This document shows, piece after piece, positions 19,092 to 26,365 of a stretch of 64,000 nt of DNA. This DNA is from Pigmentibacter sp. JX0631 (GTDB taxonomy: Bacteria > Bdellovibrionota_B > Oligoflexia > Silvanigrellales > Silvanigrellaceae). Each line of letters opens with the position of its first letter. Within the stretch, counting starts at the first letter, position 1. Under the pieces are notes generated by a model. That model had not been told where the DNA came from, made no database searches, and saw only the letters and a list, made by a program, of their open reading frames with translations. The DNA is taken from contig NZ_CP123622.1 in NCBI RefSeq assembly GCF_029873255.1, positions 124,001-188,000 of the forward strand. Reading direction: 5' to 3'. Made by a program: the position numbers and the translations under genes.

Positions 19092-19981
19092 TAAAACGAA
19101 TAATTGATATATCAAGCTTGAATGTTAAATTATCTGTTTCTCACGATTTGCTTGTTATCGAATCTCAAGAAAAGGTAACAGTTCCTTTAACTAATATTGC
19201 GGCATTGATAGTTTCTTCTCCCGCTGTAATCTATACCCATGCAGTGTTAGCAAAATTATCTGAATTTGGTGCAATATTTGTATGTTGTGATAATTATCAT
19301 TTGCCAATAGGTATGCTTCAGCCATTAGTTTCTCATTCAACTCAAACGCAACGTTTTGCAAAACAGATTTTGGCTACTATTCCTTTTAGAAAACAAATAT
19401 GGAAGAAAATTATCACTAGAAAAATTGAGGTGCAAGCCCAATTATTAATTAGAAGAAAAAGAGAAGATTTTGGTTTATTATCATTATCAAAAAATGTGAA
19501 AAGTGGTGATGAAGGAAATTTAGAAGCACAGGCTGCAAAAATTTATTGGAAGCATATTTCTAGCAACATTGATTTTAAAAGAAATATCTACGGTGATAAT
19601 GAAAATATATTACTGAATTATGGTTATGCTATTTTACGTGCAACAATAGCTAGAAACCTTTGTGCCACAGGATTAAATCCTTCTATTGGTATTTTCCATA
19701 AAAGCAAATACAATCCATTTTGTTTGGCTGATGACCTAATGGAACCATTCAGACCTTTAGTTGACAATGAAGTTTTCACAATTGTGGATGAAGGAAAATT
19801 TAATGATAAAATCCTTAATTCAGAAATAAAACATCGGATTATTTCTTTAATGTATAATAAATTTTTATTGAATAAAGAAAGTAGACAATTGCATGATATA
19901 ATTTCCATATCTGCACAGAGTTTGTCTGCGGCATTTCTTACCTCTAAATCAAATTTAGTTCTGCCGAATTTATTGAAGTGA
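19088..19981 (+). CDS. cas1: CRISPR integrase Cas1
   Basis: A 297-aa Cas1 of type II size. Metal ligands are visible: Glu in NLEAQAAKIYW (about residue 146), His in GIFHKSKYNPF, and Asp/Glu in CLADDLMEPFRPLVD. With Cas2 it forms the integrase that inserts new spacers. The ATGA overlap with cas9 indicates translational coupling. No csn2 or cas4 is present, which together with the short Cas9 defines subtype II-C. Confidence 0.97.
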   Translation: MIKRIIDISSLNVKLSVSHDLLVIESQEKVTVPLTNIAALIVSSPAVIYTHAVLAKLSEFGAIFVCCDNYHLPIGMLQPLVSHSTQTQRFAKQILATIPFRKQIWKKIITRKIEVQAQLLIRRKREDFGLLSLSKNVKSGDEGNLEAQAAKIYWKHISSNIDFKRNIYGDNENILLNYGYAILRATIARNLCATGLNPSIGIFHKSKYNPFCLADDLMEPFRPLVDNEVFTIVDEGKFNDKILNSEIKHRIISLMYNKFLLNKESRQLHDIISISAQSLSAAFLTSKSNLVLPNLLK

Positions 19982-20015
19982 AATTAAATTTACAAAATTA
20001 TTTAAGAAAATTCTT

Positions 20016-20357
20016 ATGAAGAAAGTTAGTACACCTGGAGGTTATGCGGCAGTGTGGCTTTTTGCGCTTTTCGACATGCCCAATAACACAAAAAATGAAA
20101 GAAAAGAATATACGAAATTTAGAAAAATTTTGATTTCTTCTGGTTTTAGCATGTTGCAATATTCAGTATATGTAATCTATTTTCAAAGCGAAGATGCGAG
20201 TATTAGTACTCAAAAGCTAATAGAAGCTCGTCTTCCTAGTTGTGGTCAAGTCAGACTCCTTTTAGTTACCGACAAGCAATTTGGAAAACAAAAGGTATTT
20301 TTTGGAAAAAATGAAGCTTTGCCAGAGATTCCATTGCCTCAAATACTACTTTTTTAA
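20016..20357 (+). CDS. cas2: CRISPR adaptation protein Cas2
   Basis: A 113-aa Cas2 with the ferredoxin-like start WLFALFDMPNNT, containing the family aspartate near residue 20. QYSVYVIYF is the dimer-interface strand, and the end is QVRLLLVTDKQF. It is the structural partner of Cas1 in spacer integration. The gene begins 34 bp after cas1 and ends 52 bp before array 2, with which its transcript is convergent. Confidence 0.95.
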   Translation: MKKVSTPGGYAAVWLFALFDMPNNTKNERKEYTKFRKILISSGFSMLQYSVYVIYFQSEDASISTQKLIEARLPSCGQVRLLLVTDKQFGKQKVFFGKNEALPEIPLPQILLF

Positions 20358-20360
20358 AAT

Positions 20361-20407
20361 GTAAAAAACAAACAAAACACTATGATTTTATCATAATACA
20401 TAGTGTT
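20361..20407 (-). terminator. intrinsic terminator for the array 2 pre-crRNA
   Basis: AACACTATG (20376-20384) and CATAGTGTT (20399-20407) form a 9-bp stem. On the minus strand the stem is followed by TTGTTTGTTTTTT (20375-20363). This would end a transcript reading array 2 leftward toward cas2. The hairpin may also serve the convergent cas transcript, but no T-tract follows on the plus strand. Confidence 0.7.
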
Positions 20408-20409
20408 CT

Positions 20410-21276
20410 AGCGTATCAAAGCGTTCATTCTAGGCAAGTCCCAGCATTTGCATATAGTTTGGAACACCAGGAATTAGCGTATCAAAGCGTTCATTCTAGG
20501 CAAGTCCCAGCTTGTCGTCGCCAATTAAAACACCTTCGACAAGCGTATCAAAGCGTTCATTCTAGGCAAGTCCCAGCGTGTTTTTTAACGACTCGCTATA
20601 AGTTTTAAGCGTATCAAAGCGTTCATTCTAGGCAAGTCCCAGCAGACCCTTGCGTATATTGCTGCTTTCATGAAGCGTATCAAAGCGTTCATTCTAGGAA
20701 AGTCCCAGCACAATGGCAATAGAAAGACCTGATGAATTAGCGTATCAAAGCGTTCATTCTAGGCAAGTCCCAGCACGGCTAAAGATCCTAATTCAGTCTT
20801 ATATAGCGTATCAAAGCGTTCATTCTAGGAAAGTCCCAGCAAGCCTCCCTCGTTTAGTGCATTAATCACTAGCGTATCAAAGCGTTCATTATACAACGCA
20901 AAAAAGGAAAAGCGTATCAAAGCGTTCATTCTAGGCAAGTCCCAGCAACTCATGAGGTTTATTACGGATAGGTGTAAGCATATCAAAGCGTTCATTCTAG
21001 GCAAGTCCCAGCAAACTTTGGTTAATAAAAAGAGCAAAGAAAAGCGTATCAAAGCGTTCATTCTAGGCAAGTCCCAGCGGATTTTGTTGTAAAGCAGTCA
21101 TGCAAAATAGCGTATCAAAGCGTTAATTCTAGGCAAGTCCCAGCTCATGCATAAAATTATGAACATCTGAAGACAGCGTATCTAAGCGTTTATTCTGGGC
21201 AAGTCCCAGCTTAAATCTATCAGGAAGAGAAAGTTCATTTAGTGTATAATAATTTTTATTCTGCACAAATTCTTAA
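20410..21276 (-). CRISPR. CRISPR array 2, type II-C, 14 repeats including degenerate ones
   Basis: Repeats of 36 bp start at 20410, 20476, 20542, 20608, 20674, 20739, 20805, 20871, 20911, 20977, 21043, 21109, 21175 and a strongly decayed copy at 21241. Spacers are 29-30 bp. The copies differ from array 1 by one consistent base (GTTCATT instead of GTTTATT on the plus strand). Repeats at 20674 and 20805 carry AGGAAAGTCCC. The repeat at 20871 is cut after 20 bp, giving a 40-bp unit and implying a 26-bp deletion. Variation increases to the right, away from cas2, as in array 1. Sense strand is minus. Confidence 0.97.
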
Positions 21277-21453
21277 TATAAAGTCGTTGTAAGTATTATC
21301 GAAGTAATCATTTTATAATTTTTTTTTCGCTAGTAAATTATATAATTTGCAATCAGAATTTATCAATAAATAATTTTTAAGTAAAAAATGATTCTATAAA
21401 AAAGCTTTGTTAACTTAAATTATAATAGTTTTAATTTATCCTGGAAATTTTCC
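21277..21453. other. non-coding gap after array 2
   Basis: AT-rich flank between the decayed end of array 2 and the antitoxin gene stop. A 5' source of the array 2 transcript would be expected here if the array has an external promoter, but I see no convincing boxes. Confidence 0.35.
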
Positions 21454-21801
21454 TCAATATCTTGAACCAATATGTAGATCAATTTTTAATCCAGTAACTT
21501 CACTAATCTCTGCTATTGTATCTAAAGTAATATTTGAATTCCCTTTAAGAATTTTTGATAACGTTGCTGAACTCATATGTAGTTGTTTTTTAAAATCATT
21601 AAAGCCTAGATGATTTTGTGCCATATATTGTATTAATGCTTTTGATAGAGCTTCAGTCATGTCATTTCTAGCTTTTGATCTTTTTAATGCTCGTTTATGA
21701 ATATCATTTATCTCATCTTCAGAAAATAACTCTTTTTCTAAATCATCTAGTGACTGAAAACTATCAAAATCTTTTTCAGAGAAATTCATTTTTGTTGTCA
21801 T
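21454..21801 (-). CDS. XRE-type antitoxin (HigA-like)
   Basis: About 115 aa from the ATG at 21801, which follows GAGGT inside the end of the toxin gene. The C-terminal two thirds form an XRE helix-turn-helix: HLGFNDFKKQLHMSSATLSKILKGNSNITLDTIAEISEVTGL. The N-terminal third is acidic and probably contacts the toxin. It would bind and neutralise the toxin and repress the shared promoter. Order toxin-then-antitoxin is the HigBA arrangement. The pair sits between the CRISPR locus and the insertion elements. Confidence 0.85.
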   Translation of the reverse strand: MTTKMNFSEKDFDSFQSLDDLEKELFSEDEINDIHKRALKRSKARNDMTEALSKALIQYMAQNHLGFNDFKKQLHMSSATLSKILKGNSNITLDTIAEISEVTGLKIDLHIGSRY

Positions 21802-21802
21802 G

Positions 21803-22138
21803 TTATACCTCATTCTTTAAACGTTTTTTAGCAAGATCAATATCTCTATCTTGGCTTTTTTTGGACCCTGCGTGCACAACTAAGCAAATTATTTGCGCCC
21901 CATTGAATCCAAAATAGATTCTAAACCCAGGCCCAGGGGAGCGTTTGTCTTTGATTTCCCATAACTCGCCCTCTAAATGTTTAAAAACCTTTGGCCTTGA
22001 GAAAGGGCCATCCGTGGCAAGATCTCGAAAGATATCTGCTAGATAGATTTGATCCTCTTTTCTAAGAGATTTCATCCATTTAGCCACTGGTTTTTCACCA
22101 AAACGATTCTGCCAAAACAAAACTTTAAAATTACTCAT
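21803..22138 (-). CDS. RelE/HigB-family toxin (phage Gp49-like)
   Basis: A 111-aa basic protein. FGEKPVAKWMKSL, VFKHLEGELWEIKDKR, FRIYFGFNGAQIICLVVHAG and DRDIDLAKKRL match the RelE/HigB-like 'phage-derived Gp49' family, whose members cut mRNA at the ribosome. The stop codon is one base before the antitoxin ATG, so translation is coupled. Toxic activity is inferred from family; nothing looks broken. Confidence 0.87.
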   Translation of the reverse strand: MSNFKVLFWQNRFGEKPVAKWMKSLRKEDQIYLADIFRDLATDGPFSRPKVFKHLEGELWEIKDKRSPGPGFRIYFGFNGAQIICLVVHAGSKKSQDRDIDLAKKRLKNEV

Positions 22139-22159
22139 CCTTAAATACCCTATCGGCTT

Positions 22160-22194
22160 TAGTTTATTATACTAAACTACTTCACTAAAGTAAA
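22160..22194 (-). promoter_or_regulatory. promoter and operator of the toxin-antitoxin pair
   Basis: On the minus strand, TTTACT (22194-22189), 17 bp, then a perfect TATAAT (22171-22166). The -10 box lies inside an inverted repeat TAGTTTA-6-TAAACTA (22160-22179), with a further TAGTTTA copy upstream. This fits autoregulation by the XRE antitoxin. Confidence 0.65.
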
Positions 22195-22731
22195 CTATTT
22201 TAATTCAAGAGTCAAAATTTTTGAACAAAATATATGTATAAAATACATTAATAAGATATTTATAAATGTTACATTGCTATTGATCCAAAACAAAAAATTC
22301 TACAGCTATACCATTACCTAAATGGATTTAGCTGTGAAACAAGATTTCTAGCTAAATGTTGAAACAATTTGCTCGATAAATTGATCTTTTTCAGTGAGCA
22401 TTTCAAAATGCCTAGGGGTTCAAATTTTAATAAGTCATTTTTCCACTGAATTAATCATTAATTCTTACATCTTTTTCTGAAAAGGGTTCTTTTGGATCAA
22501 CATAAATAATAGCTTCTTTATCTCTATAATCCAAAGAAAAGCAACATTAATTTTTCATCATTAAAACACCAAACTTCAAAAGAATCTTATCACCAACGTG
22601 TATTTGAATTTAATGATATAATTTTTCAGTTTCCTTTAACTTTTACATTTATTCAGTTTTCTTTATTCAAAAGTAACAACTTCAAATAAGGCCAGGATCA
22701 GAAACTCAACCTAATTTTTCATTTAAATTTA
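22195..22731. other. non-coding, possibly decayed sequence
   Basis: About 535 bp with no intact frame. On the minus strand, around 22600-22420, fragments in more than one frame look protein-like (for example DKEAIIYVDPKEPFSEKDVR) but are broken by stops. This may be a dead gene; I cannot name it. Confidence 0.3.
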
Positions 22732-22754
22732 AAATGCCAGTTAAGAGTTGAGAA
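22732..22754 (+). repeat. left terminal inverted repeat of the IS982-like element
   Basis: Exact reverse complement of 26311-26333 over 23 bp. It marks the outer left end of the split element. Confidence 0.85.
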
Positions 22755-23628
22755 AAATATTGTGAAGATTGAAGAAATAGCTCCAATTTGTTAGTTAATT
22801 GTTGCTTAAAACAAAGTAACAAAGGAGCTACCAATGGATTGGCAGAACCAACTCATTACCGTTTACCTTACTTCCTGCAAATTTTTTTCTCAACTTTCTC
22901 CCTACATTTTTTTAAAAATAAGTCCTAATTCAAATCCTTCGTTTACTGATGAAGAAACCATCACAATTTACATCTTTGGAATTTTGAATGAACTTAAAAA
23001 TATAAAATCAATTTTTAAATTTACAAAAAATTTCCTTAGTGAATGGTTTCCAAATTTACCTTCTTATGAAGGATTTTTATTTAGACTTAACAATCTGAAT
23101 CATCTTTTTCCTGAACTTTCTAAATTCCTTTTACAGAATAAAAAGTTCAAATTAAATTCAAATACTACTAAACCTTTCGTTCTAATTGACTCTTTACCAA
23201 TTATCTTGGCAAAGGGTTTTAGAGCTCACAAATGTAATACAGCAAAAGAAATTTCTTCAATTGGTTTCTGCTCTTCCAAAAATCTTTTTTATTTTGGATT
23301 GAAACTTCATCTTACTGCTTTATTTAAAAATAAACGCCTTGCTTCCCCGGTATCAATGAAAATAACACGTGCTGCAACACATGATTTAACAGCGGTTAAG
23401 AATGATCTTTTAAATTTAAATCACTCAGAACTATTTGCTGATCGAGCGTACTGCGATCAATTTACTAAACAAAAATTGGCTAAAAAAAATTCTAACTTGC
23501 ATACTCCAATTAAACTTTCAAGAAGTAAAAAAACTCTCTCATACGATGAAAAAGTATATTCAAAATCTGTTAGTTCAATTAGACAATCAATTGAAATCCT
23601 ATTCAACTGGCTAATTGAATCTAGTGGT

Positions 23629-23636
23629 ATTCAAAC
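23629..23636. repeat. 8-bp target duplication of IS66, left copy
   Basis: ATTCAAAC flanks the left end of IS66 and is repeated at 26205-26212. Eight bases is the usual IS66 target duplication. Confidence 0.95.
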
Positions 23637-23724
23637 GTAAATCATCGCACAAGCCCACATTTCAATAAAAATTAAATTTGTTAGATTAAAATAGTCATCA
23701 TAATAGAAGAGAAAGGAGATGATA

Positions 23725-24114
23725 ATGGAGAATGTAACCTTAAAAAGGAAGTTAAGTTCTTATGTATCAGATAAAGGGTATTTAAAGCATGTCCCCGATG
23801 ACATATTGTTTGAAGTGTTAGTAGCATGGGAGAATTGGACAGGTTCAAGTAAGGAATTTTATGCGACTTTAGGTTTTACACATGCACAAATGGCATCTTT
23901 AATTGGTAAAGCAAAAAGGTTAAAAAGAGAAGGTCACTTTAGTGACGAAGATTTTAAACAAATAAAGATATCAACGGAACAAAATTTAAATTCAGAACAT
24001 GCAACAGTAACAACATCTGTATGTGGTGCTGCAGAGTTAGTGTTACCAGGTGGTAAATTGATTCGATTTTCAAACATAGATTTTTTATTGGATTATTTAA
24101 AGAAAAGCGCATGA
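23725..24114 (+). CDS. tnpA: IS66 accessory protein TnpA
   Basis: About 129 aa from ATG 23725. An in-frame ATG at 23719 lies directly on the AAAGGAG site, so the second ATG, six bases away, is the better start. The middle resembles the TnpA helix-turn-helix (FYATLGFTHAQMASLIGKAKRLKREG). It is an accessory protein for IS66 transposition. Its end overlaps tnpB by 4 bp (ATGA). Confidence 0.85.
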   Translation: MENVTLKRKLSSYVSDKGYLKHVPDDILFEVLVAWENWTGSSKEFYATLGFTHAQMASLIGKAKRLKREGHFSDEDFKQIKISTEQNLNSEHATVTTSVCGAAELVLPGGKLIRFSNIDFLLDYLKKSA

Positions 24115-24482
24115 TTAATTTTAATAGAAGAACAAAGATATATGTAAATAAGAGTCCCACGGATATGCGAGAATCGTATGATGGGTTATTTAATCGTGCA
24201 AAAAATGTTCTTCGTAAGGATCCTTTTTCGGGACATTTATTTTTATTTATAAATAAGAAAAGGTCTTCTTGTAAGTGTCTTTATTATGATGGTACTGGAC
24301 TCGTAATCATATCCAAAAGGCTTGAAAAAGGGTTATTTTCAAGAATAAATCCGAGGTATAAAAAAGAAATTATTCTTACTCAAGCTGAATTTAGTTTATT
24401 TTTTGAAGGAACAGATCTAAACAAAAGATTTGTTGAAAGTCCTGCAGAAATTAGAAAATACACAACCAAATCAAATGCTTGA
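24111..24482 (+). CDS. tnpB: IS66 accessory protein TnpB (Orf2 family)
   Basis: A 123-aa protein with the typical TnpB layout: TDMRESYDGLFNRAKNVL, GHLFLFINKKRSSCKCLYYDGTGL and a late RINPRYKKE. It is required with TnpA for IS66 movement, with no separate catalytic site known. The start overlaps the tnpA stop. Confidence 0.93.
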   Translation: MINFNRRTKIYVNKSPTDMRESYDGLFNRAKNVLRKDPFSGHLFLFINKKRSSCKCLYYDGTGLVIISKRLEKGLFSRINPRYKKEIILTQAEFSLFFEGTDLNKRFVESPAEIRKYTTKSNA

Positions 24483-24513
24483 AATTTAATGAATTAGGTG
24501 TTATCTTGCGCGA

Positions 24514-26100
24514 ATGGAAAAAAATCTATTCGAAAAAATTACCGCGAATGATCTTTTAAAATTCAATAGCAAACAGCTGATTGAATTCTTTGAAAATCAA
24601 AAGAAATATACTGAGAAAATATTAAATTCTCATAATGAATTTATTCAAAAACACAATCTCATCCTTGAAGAACGAGATAGCTTAAAAAAGCATAATAAAG
24701 AGTTACTGGATAAAATTGTTGAAGTTGAGGGGCAACTTGTATTACTTAGACGAAGGATATTTAGAGAAAAATCTGAAAGGATTGTAAAAGATAAAAGTAC
24801 TTCAGAACCATCTGATAATATAAAGAAAAATAGTTCAAAAAAACGTGCCAATGAAATTAAAAGACTTCCTTCTGAGCGATATCCTGAAGCAGAAATAATT
24901 GAAGAACATGTAGAATTTAAGGAACTGCCTATTTGCAACTGCTGTGGTTCACAAATGCGTGATTCTGGAATGACTGAAGATAGTGAGTTTTTAACAACAG
25001 AGCCAAAAGATTACTACATAATAAAACAAAAGCGACATAAATACCGGTGTACCAAATGTCATGGAGATATTAAGACTGCTCCTACTCCTAAAAAAATAAT
25101 ACCAAGTTCAGTTTATAGTGACGAAATGATAGTCGATGTTGCAATGACAAAGTACTGTGATCTCATCCCTATTGAAAGATACAGTTCAATAGCAGGGCGT
25201 GAAGGCTTTGTGGATTTACCACCCAATAGTTTAATAGGTACGACACATAAACTAGCCGAATATGTTGAGCTGGCATATAATAAAGTAAAGGAAGAAATAT
25301 TATCTTCAAACGTATTACATGCGGATGAAACTCCTCACCGAATGTTAGAAGGAGATGAAAAAAAGAGCTGGTATTTATGGGGATTTTCCAACAAACAAAG
25401 CTCATACTTTGAAATCAGGAATACCAGATCAGGCGATGTCGCTTCTGAGATTCTTGGCAAATCTAAGTGTGAATATTTAGTCAGTGACATTTATTCCGGT
25501 TACGTTAAATCAACAACAGAAGTAAATAAACAGCGAGAGAATAAAAATATTCCATTAATTAAAAATATTTATTGCAATGCGCATAGTCGTCGCAAATTCA
25601 TGGAAGCTGAAAAATTCCCTGAAAGTAAATTCTTCATTGAACAGTATCATGAAATTTATAGGTTAGAATCAGATGGAAAAAAGGATCCTCAACTACTCCA
25701 AAAAAATAGAAATCAAATGAAAGCACTCTTTGAAGACATGAAGATAATAGGAAAAAAATTGTTACAAGGAGTTTCTGCTCAAAGTACACTAGCAATCGCT
25801 ATAAACTATTTTTTAAAAAACCATGAAGGGCTTACAAGATTTATCGAAAATATTGAATTGCCCATTGATAATAATCACCAAGAAAGACAACTTAGAAGTC
25901 CTGTTATAGGAAGAAAAACTTGGTATGGAACTCATTCAAAACAAGGTGCAAAAACAGCATCTATTATGTTTACTCTTGTAGAGTCTTGTAAATTAAATGG
26001 AATAAATCCTAGAGAATATTTTTCAATGCTTGTTAAGCATATTCATGCTGGGAAAAACGTCTTTACCCCAAAAGAATTTAATAATATAGACAGCGGATAA
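24514..26100 (+). CDS. tnpC: IS66 transposase TnpC
   Basis: A 528-aa full-length IS66 DDE transposase. It has an N-terminal coiled-coil leucine zipper (about 20-90), then a zinc-finger (CNCCGSQM and CTKC). The catalytic domain follows with HADETPHRM, LVSDIYSGY, CNAHSRRKFMEAE and the late glutamate in DNNHQERQLRSPVIGRK. It cuts and joins element ends. No frameshift or early stop is seen. Confidence 0.95.
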   Translation: MEKNLFEKITANDLLKFNSKQLIEFFENQKKYTEKILNSHNEFIQKHNLILEERDSLKKHNKELLDKIVEVEGQLVLLRRRIFREKSERIVKDKSTSEPSDNIKKNSSKKRANEIKRLPSERYPEAEIIEEHVEFKELPICNCCGSQMRDSGMTEDSEFLTTEPKDYYIIKQKRHKYRCTKCHGDIKTAPTPKKIIPSSVYSDEMIVDVAMTKYCDLIPIERYSSIAGREGFVDLPPNSLIGTTHKLAEYVELAYNKVKEEILSSNVLHADETPHRMLEGDEKKSWYLWGFSNKQSSYFEIRNTRSGDVASEILGKSKCEYLVSDIYSGYVKSTTEVNKQRENKNIPLIKNIYCNAHSRRKFMEAEKFPESKFFIEQYHEIYRLESDGKKDPQLLQKNRNQMKALFEDMKIIGKKLLQGVSAQSTLAIAINYFLKNHEGLTRFIENIELPIDNNHQERQLRSPVIGRKTWYGTHSKQGAKTASIMFTLVESCKLNGINPREYFSMLVKHIHAGKNVFTPKEFNNIDSG

Positions 26101-26204
26101 AGAAACAATTCTTATTCATTTATCAAATTACGTAAATAAATCACTATAAATTAAGTTACTTCATTGACGTTTACTCGGCAATGTGTGAAGGTTCGACGAT
26201 TTAC

Positions 26205-26212
26205 ATTCAAAC
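26205..26212. repeat. 8-bp target duplication of IS66, right copy
   Basis: ATTCAAAC, identical to 23629-23636, directly after the right inverted repeat of IS66. Confidence 0.95.
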
Positions 26213-26310
26213 GGCATCTAAAGTCCGTTCAACAAAGGGCTTGCTTGTACATGTTTTCGGAAGATTTTCTGCATGCCTTTTTAAGTACATGTTCTTTTTC
26301 TAAATACATA

Positions 26311-26333
26311 TTCTCAACTCTTAACTGGCATTT
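26311..26333 (-). repeat. right terminal inverted repeat of the IS982-like element
   Basis: Exact reverse complement of 22732-22754. It ends 32 bp from the stop codon of the DNA methyltransferase gene. Confidence 0.85.
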
Positions 26334-26365
26334 AAAGAATATAAAATTTGACTTTAAAAAATATT

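Larger units (their letters stand above)
23637..26204 (+). mobile_element. IS66-family insertion sequence, complete
   Basis: A 2568-bp element. The left end begins GTAAATCATCGCAC, and the right end read inward begins GTAAATCGTCGAAC, giving imperfect inverted repeats of about 27 bp. It carries the three standard IS66 genes (tnpA, tnpB, tnpC) in order and has an exact 8-bp target duplication. All three frames are open, so it may still be active. Confidence 0.95.
22834..26303 (+). pseudogene. IS982-like transposase split by IS66
   Basis: The first 803 bases (22834-23636) encode residues 1-267 with IDSLPI, FADRAYCD and a C-terminal IRQSIEILFNWL. The frame then runs into IS66 DNA and stops. The missing end is at 26213-26303 and reads ASKVRSTKGLLVHVFGRFS before its stop. 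Joined at the target site (GGT ATT CAA ACG GCA) the frame is continuous and gives 297 aa, a normal length. The DDE-type enzyme is therefore inactivated by insertion only; no other damage is seen. Confidence 0.9.
22732..26333 (+). mobile_element. IS982-like insertion sequence, interrupted by IS66
   Basis: A 23-bp exact inverted repeat (22732-22754 and 26311-26333, starting AAATGCCAGTTAAGAG) bounds this unit. Removing the inner IS66 and one target copy leaves 1026 bp, the usual size of an IS982-family element. It carries one transposase, now split. A direct repeat of the outer target site was not obvious. Confidence 0.8.

Noticed and set aside
19982-20015. A csn2 or cas4 gene that would change the CRISPR subtype
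   Set aside because: Only 34 bp lie between cas1 and cas2, and array 2 follows cas2 directly; no further cas gene is present.
20825-21070. Minus-strand frame with repeated PRMNALI
   Set aside because: Again a translation of CRISPR array 2 repeats, not a gene.
13163-21276. Self-targeting spacers or spacers matching genes in this window
   Set aside because: By eye no spacer matched sequence elsewhere in the window; a proper search could still find one in the genome or in phages.
21454-26333. A prophage
   Set aside because: The toxin family is phage-derived in name only; no structural, lysis, integrase or packaging genes are present.
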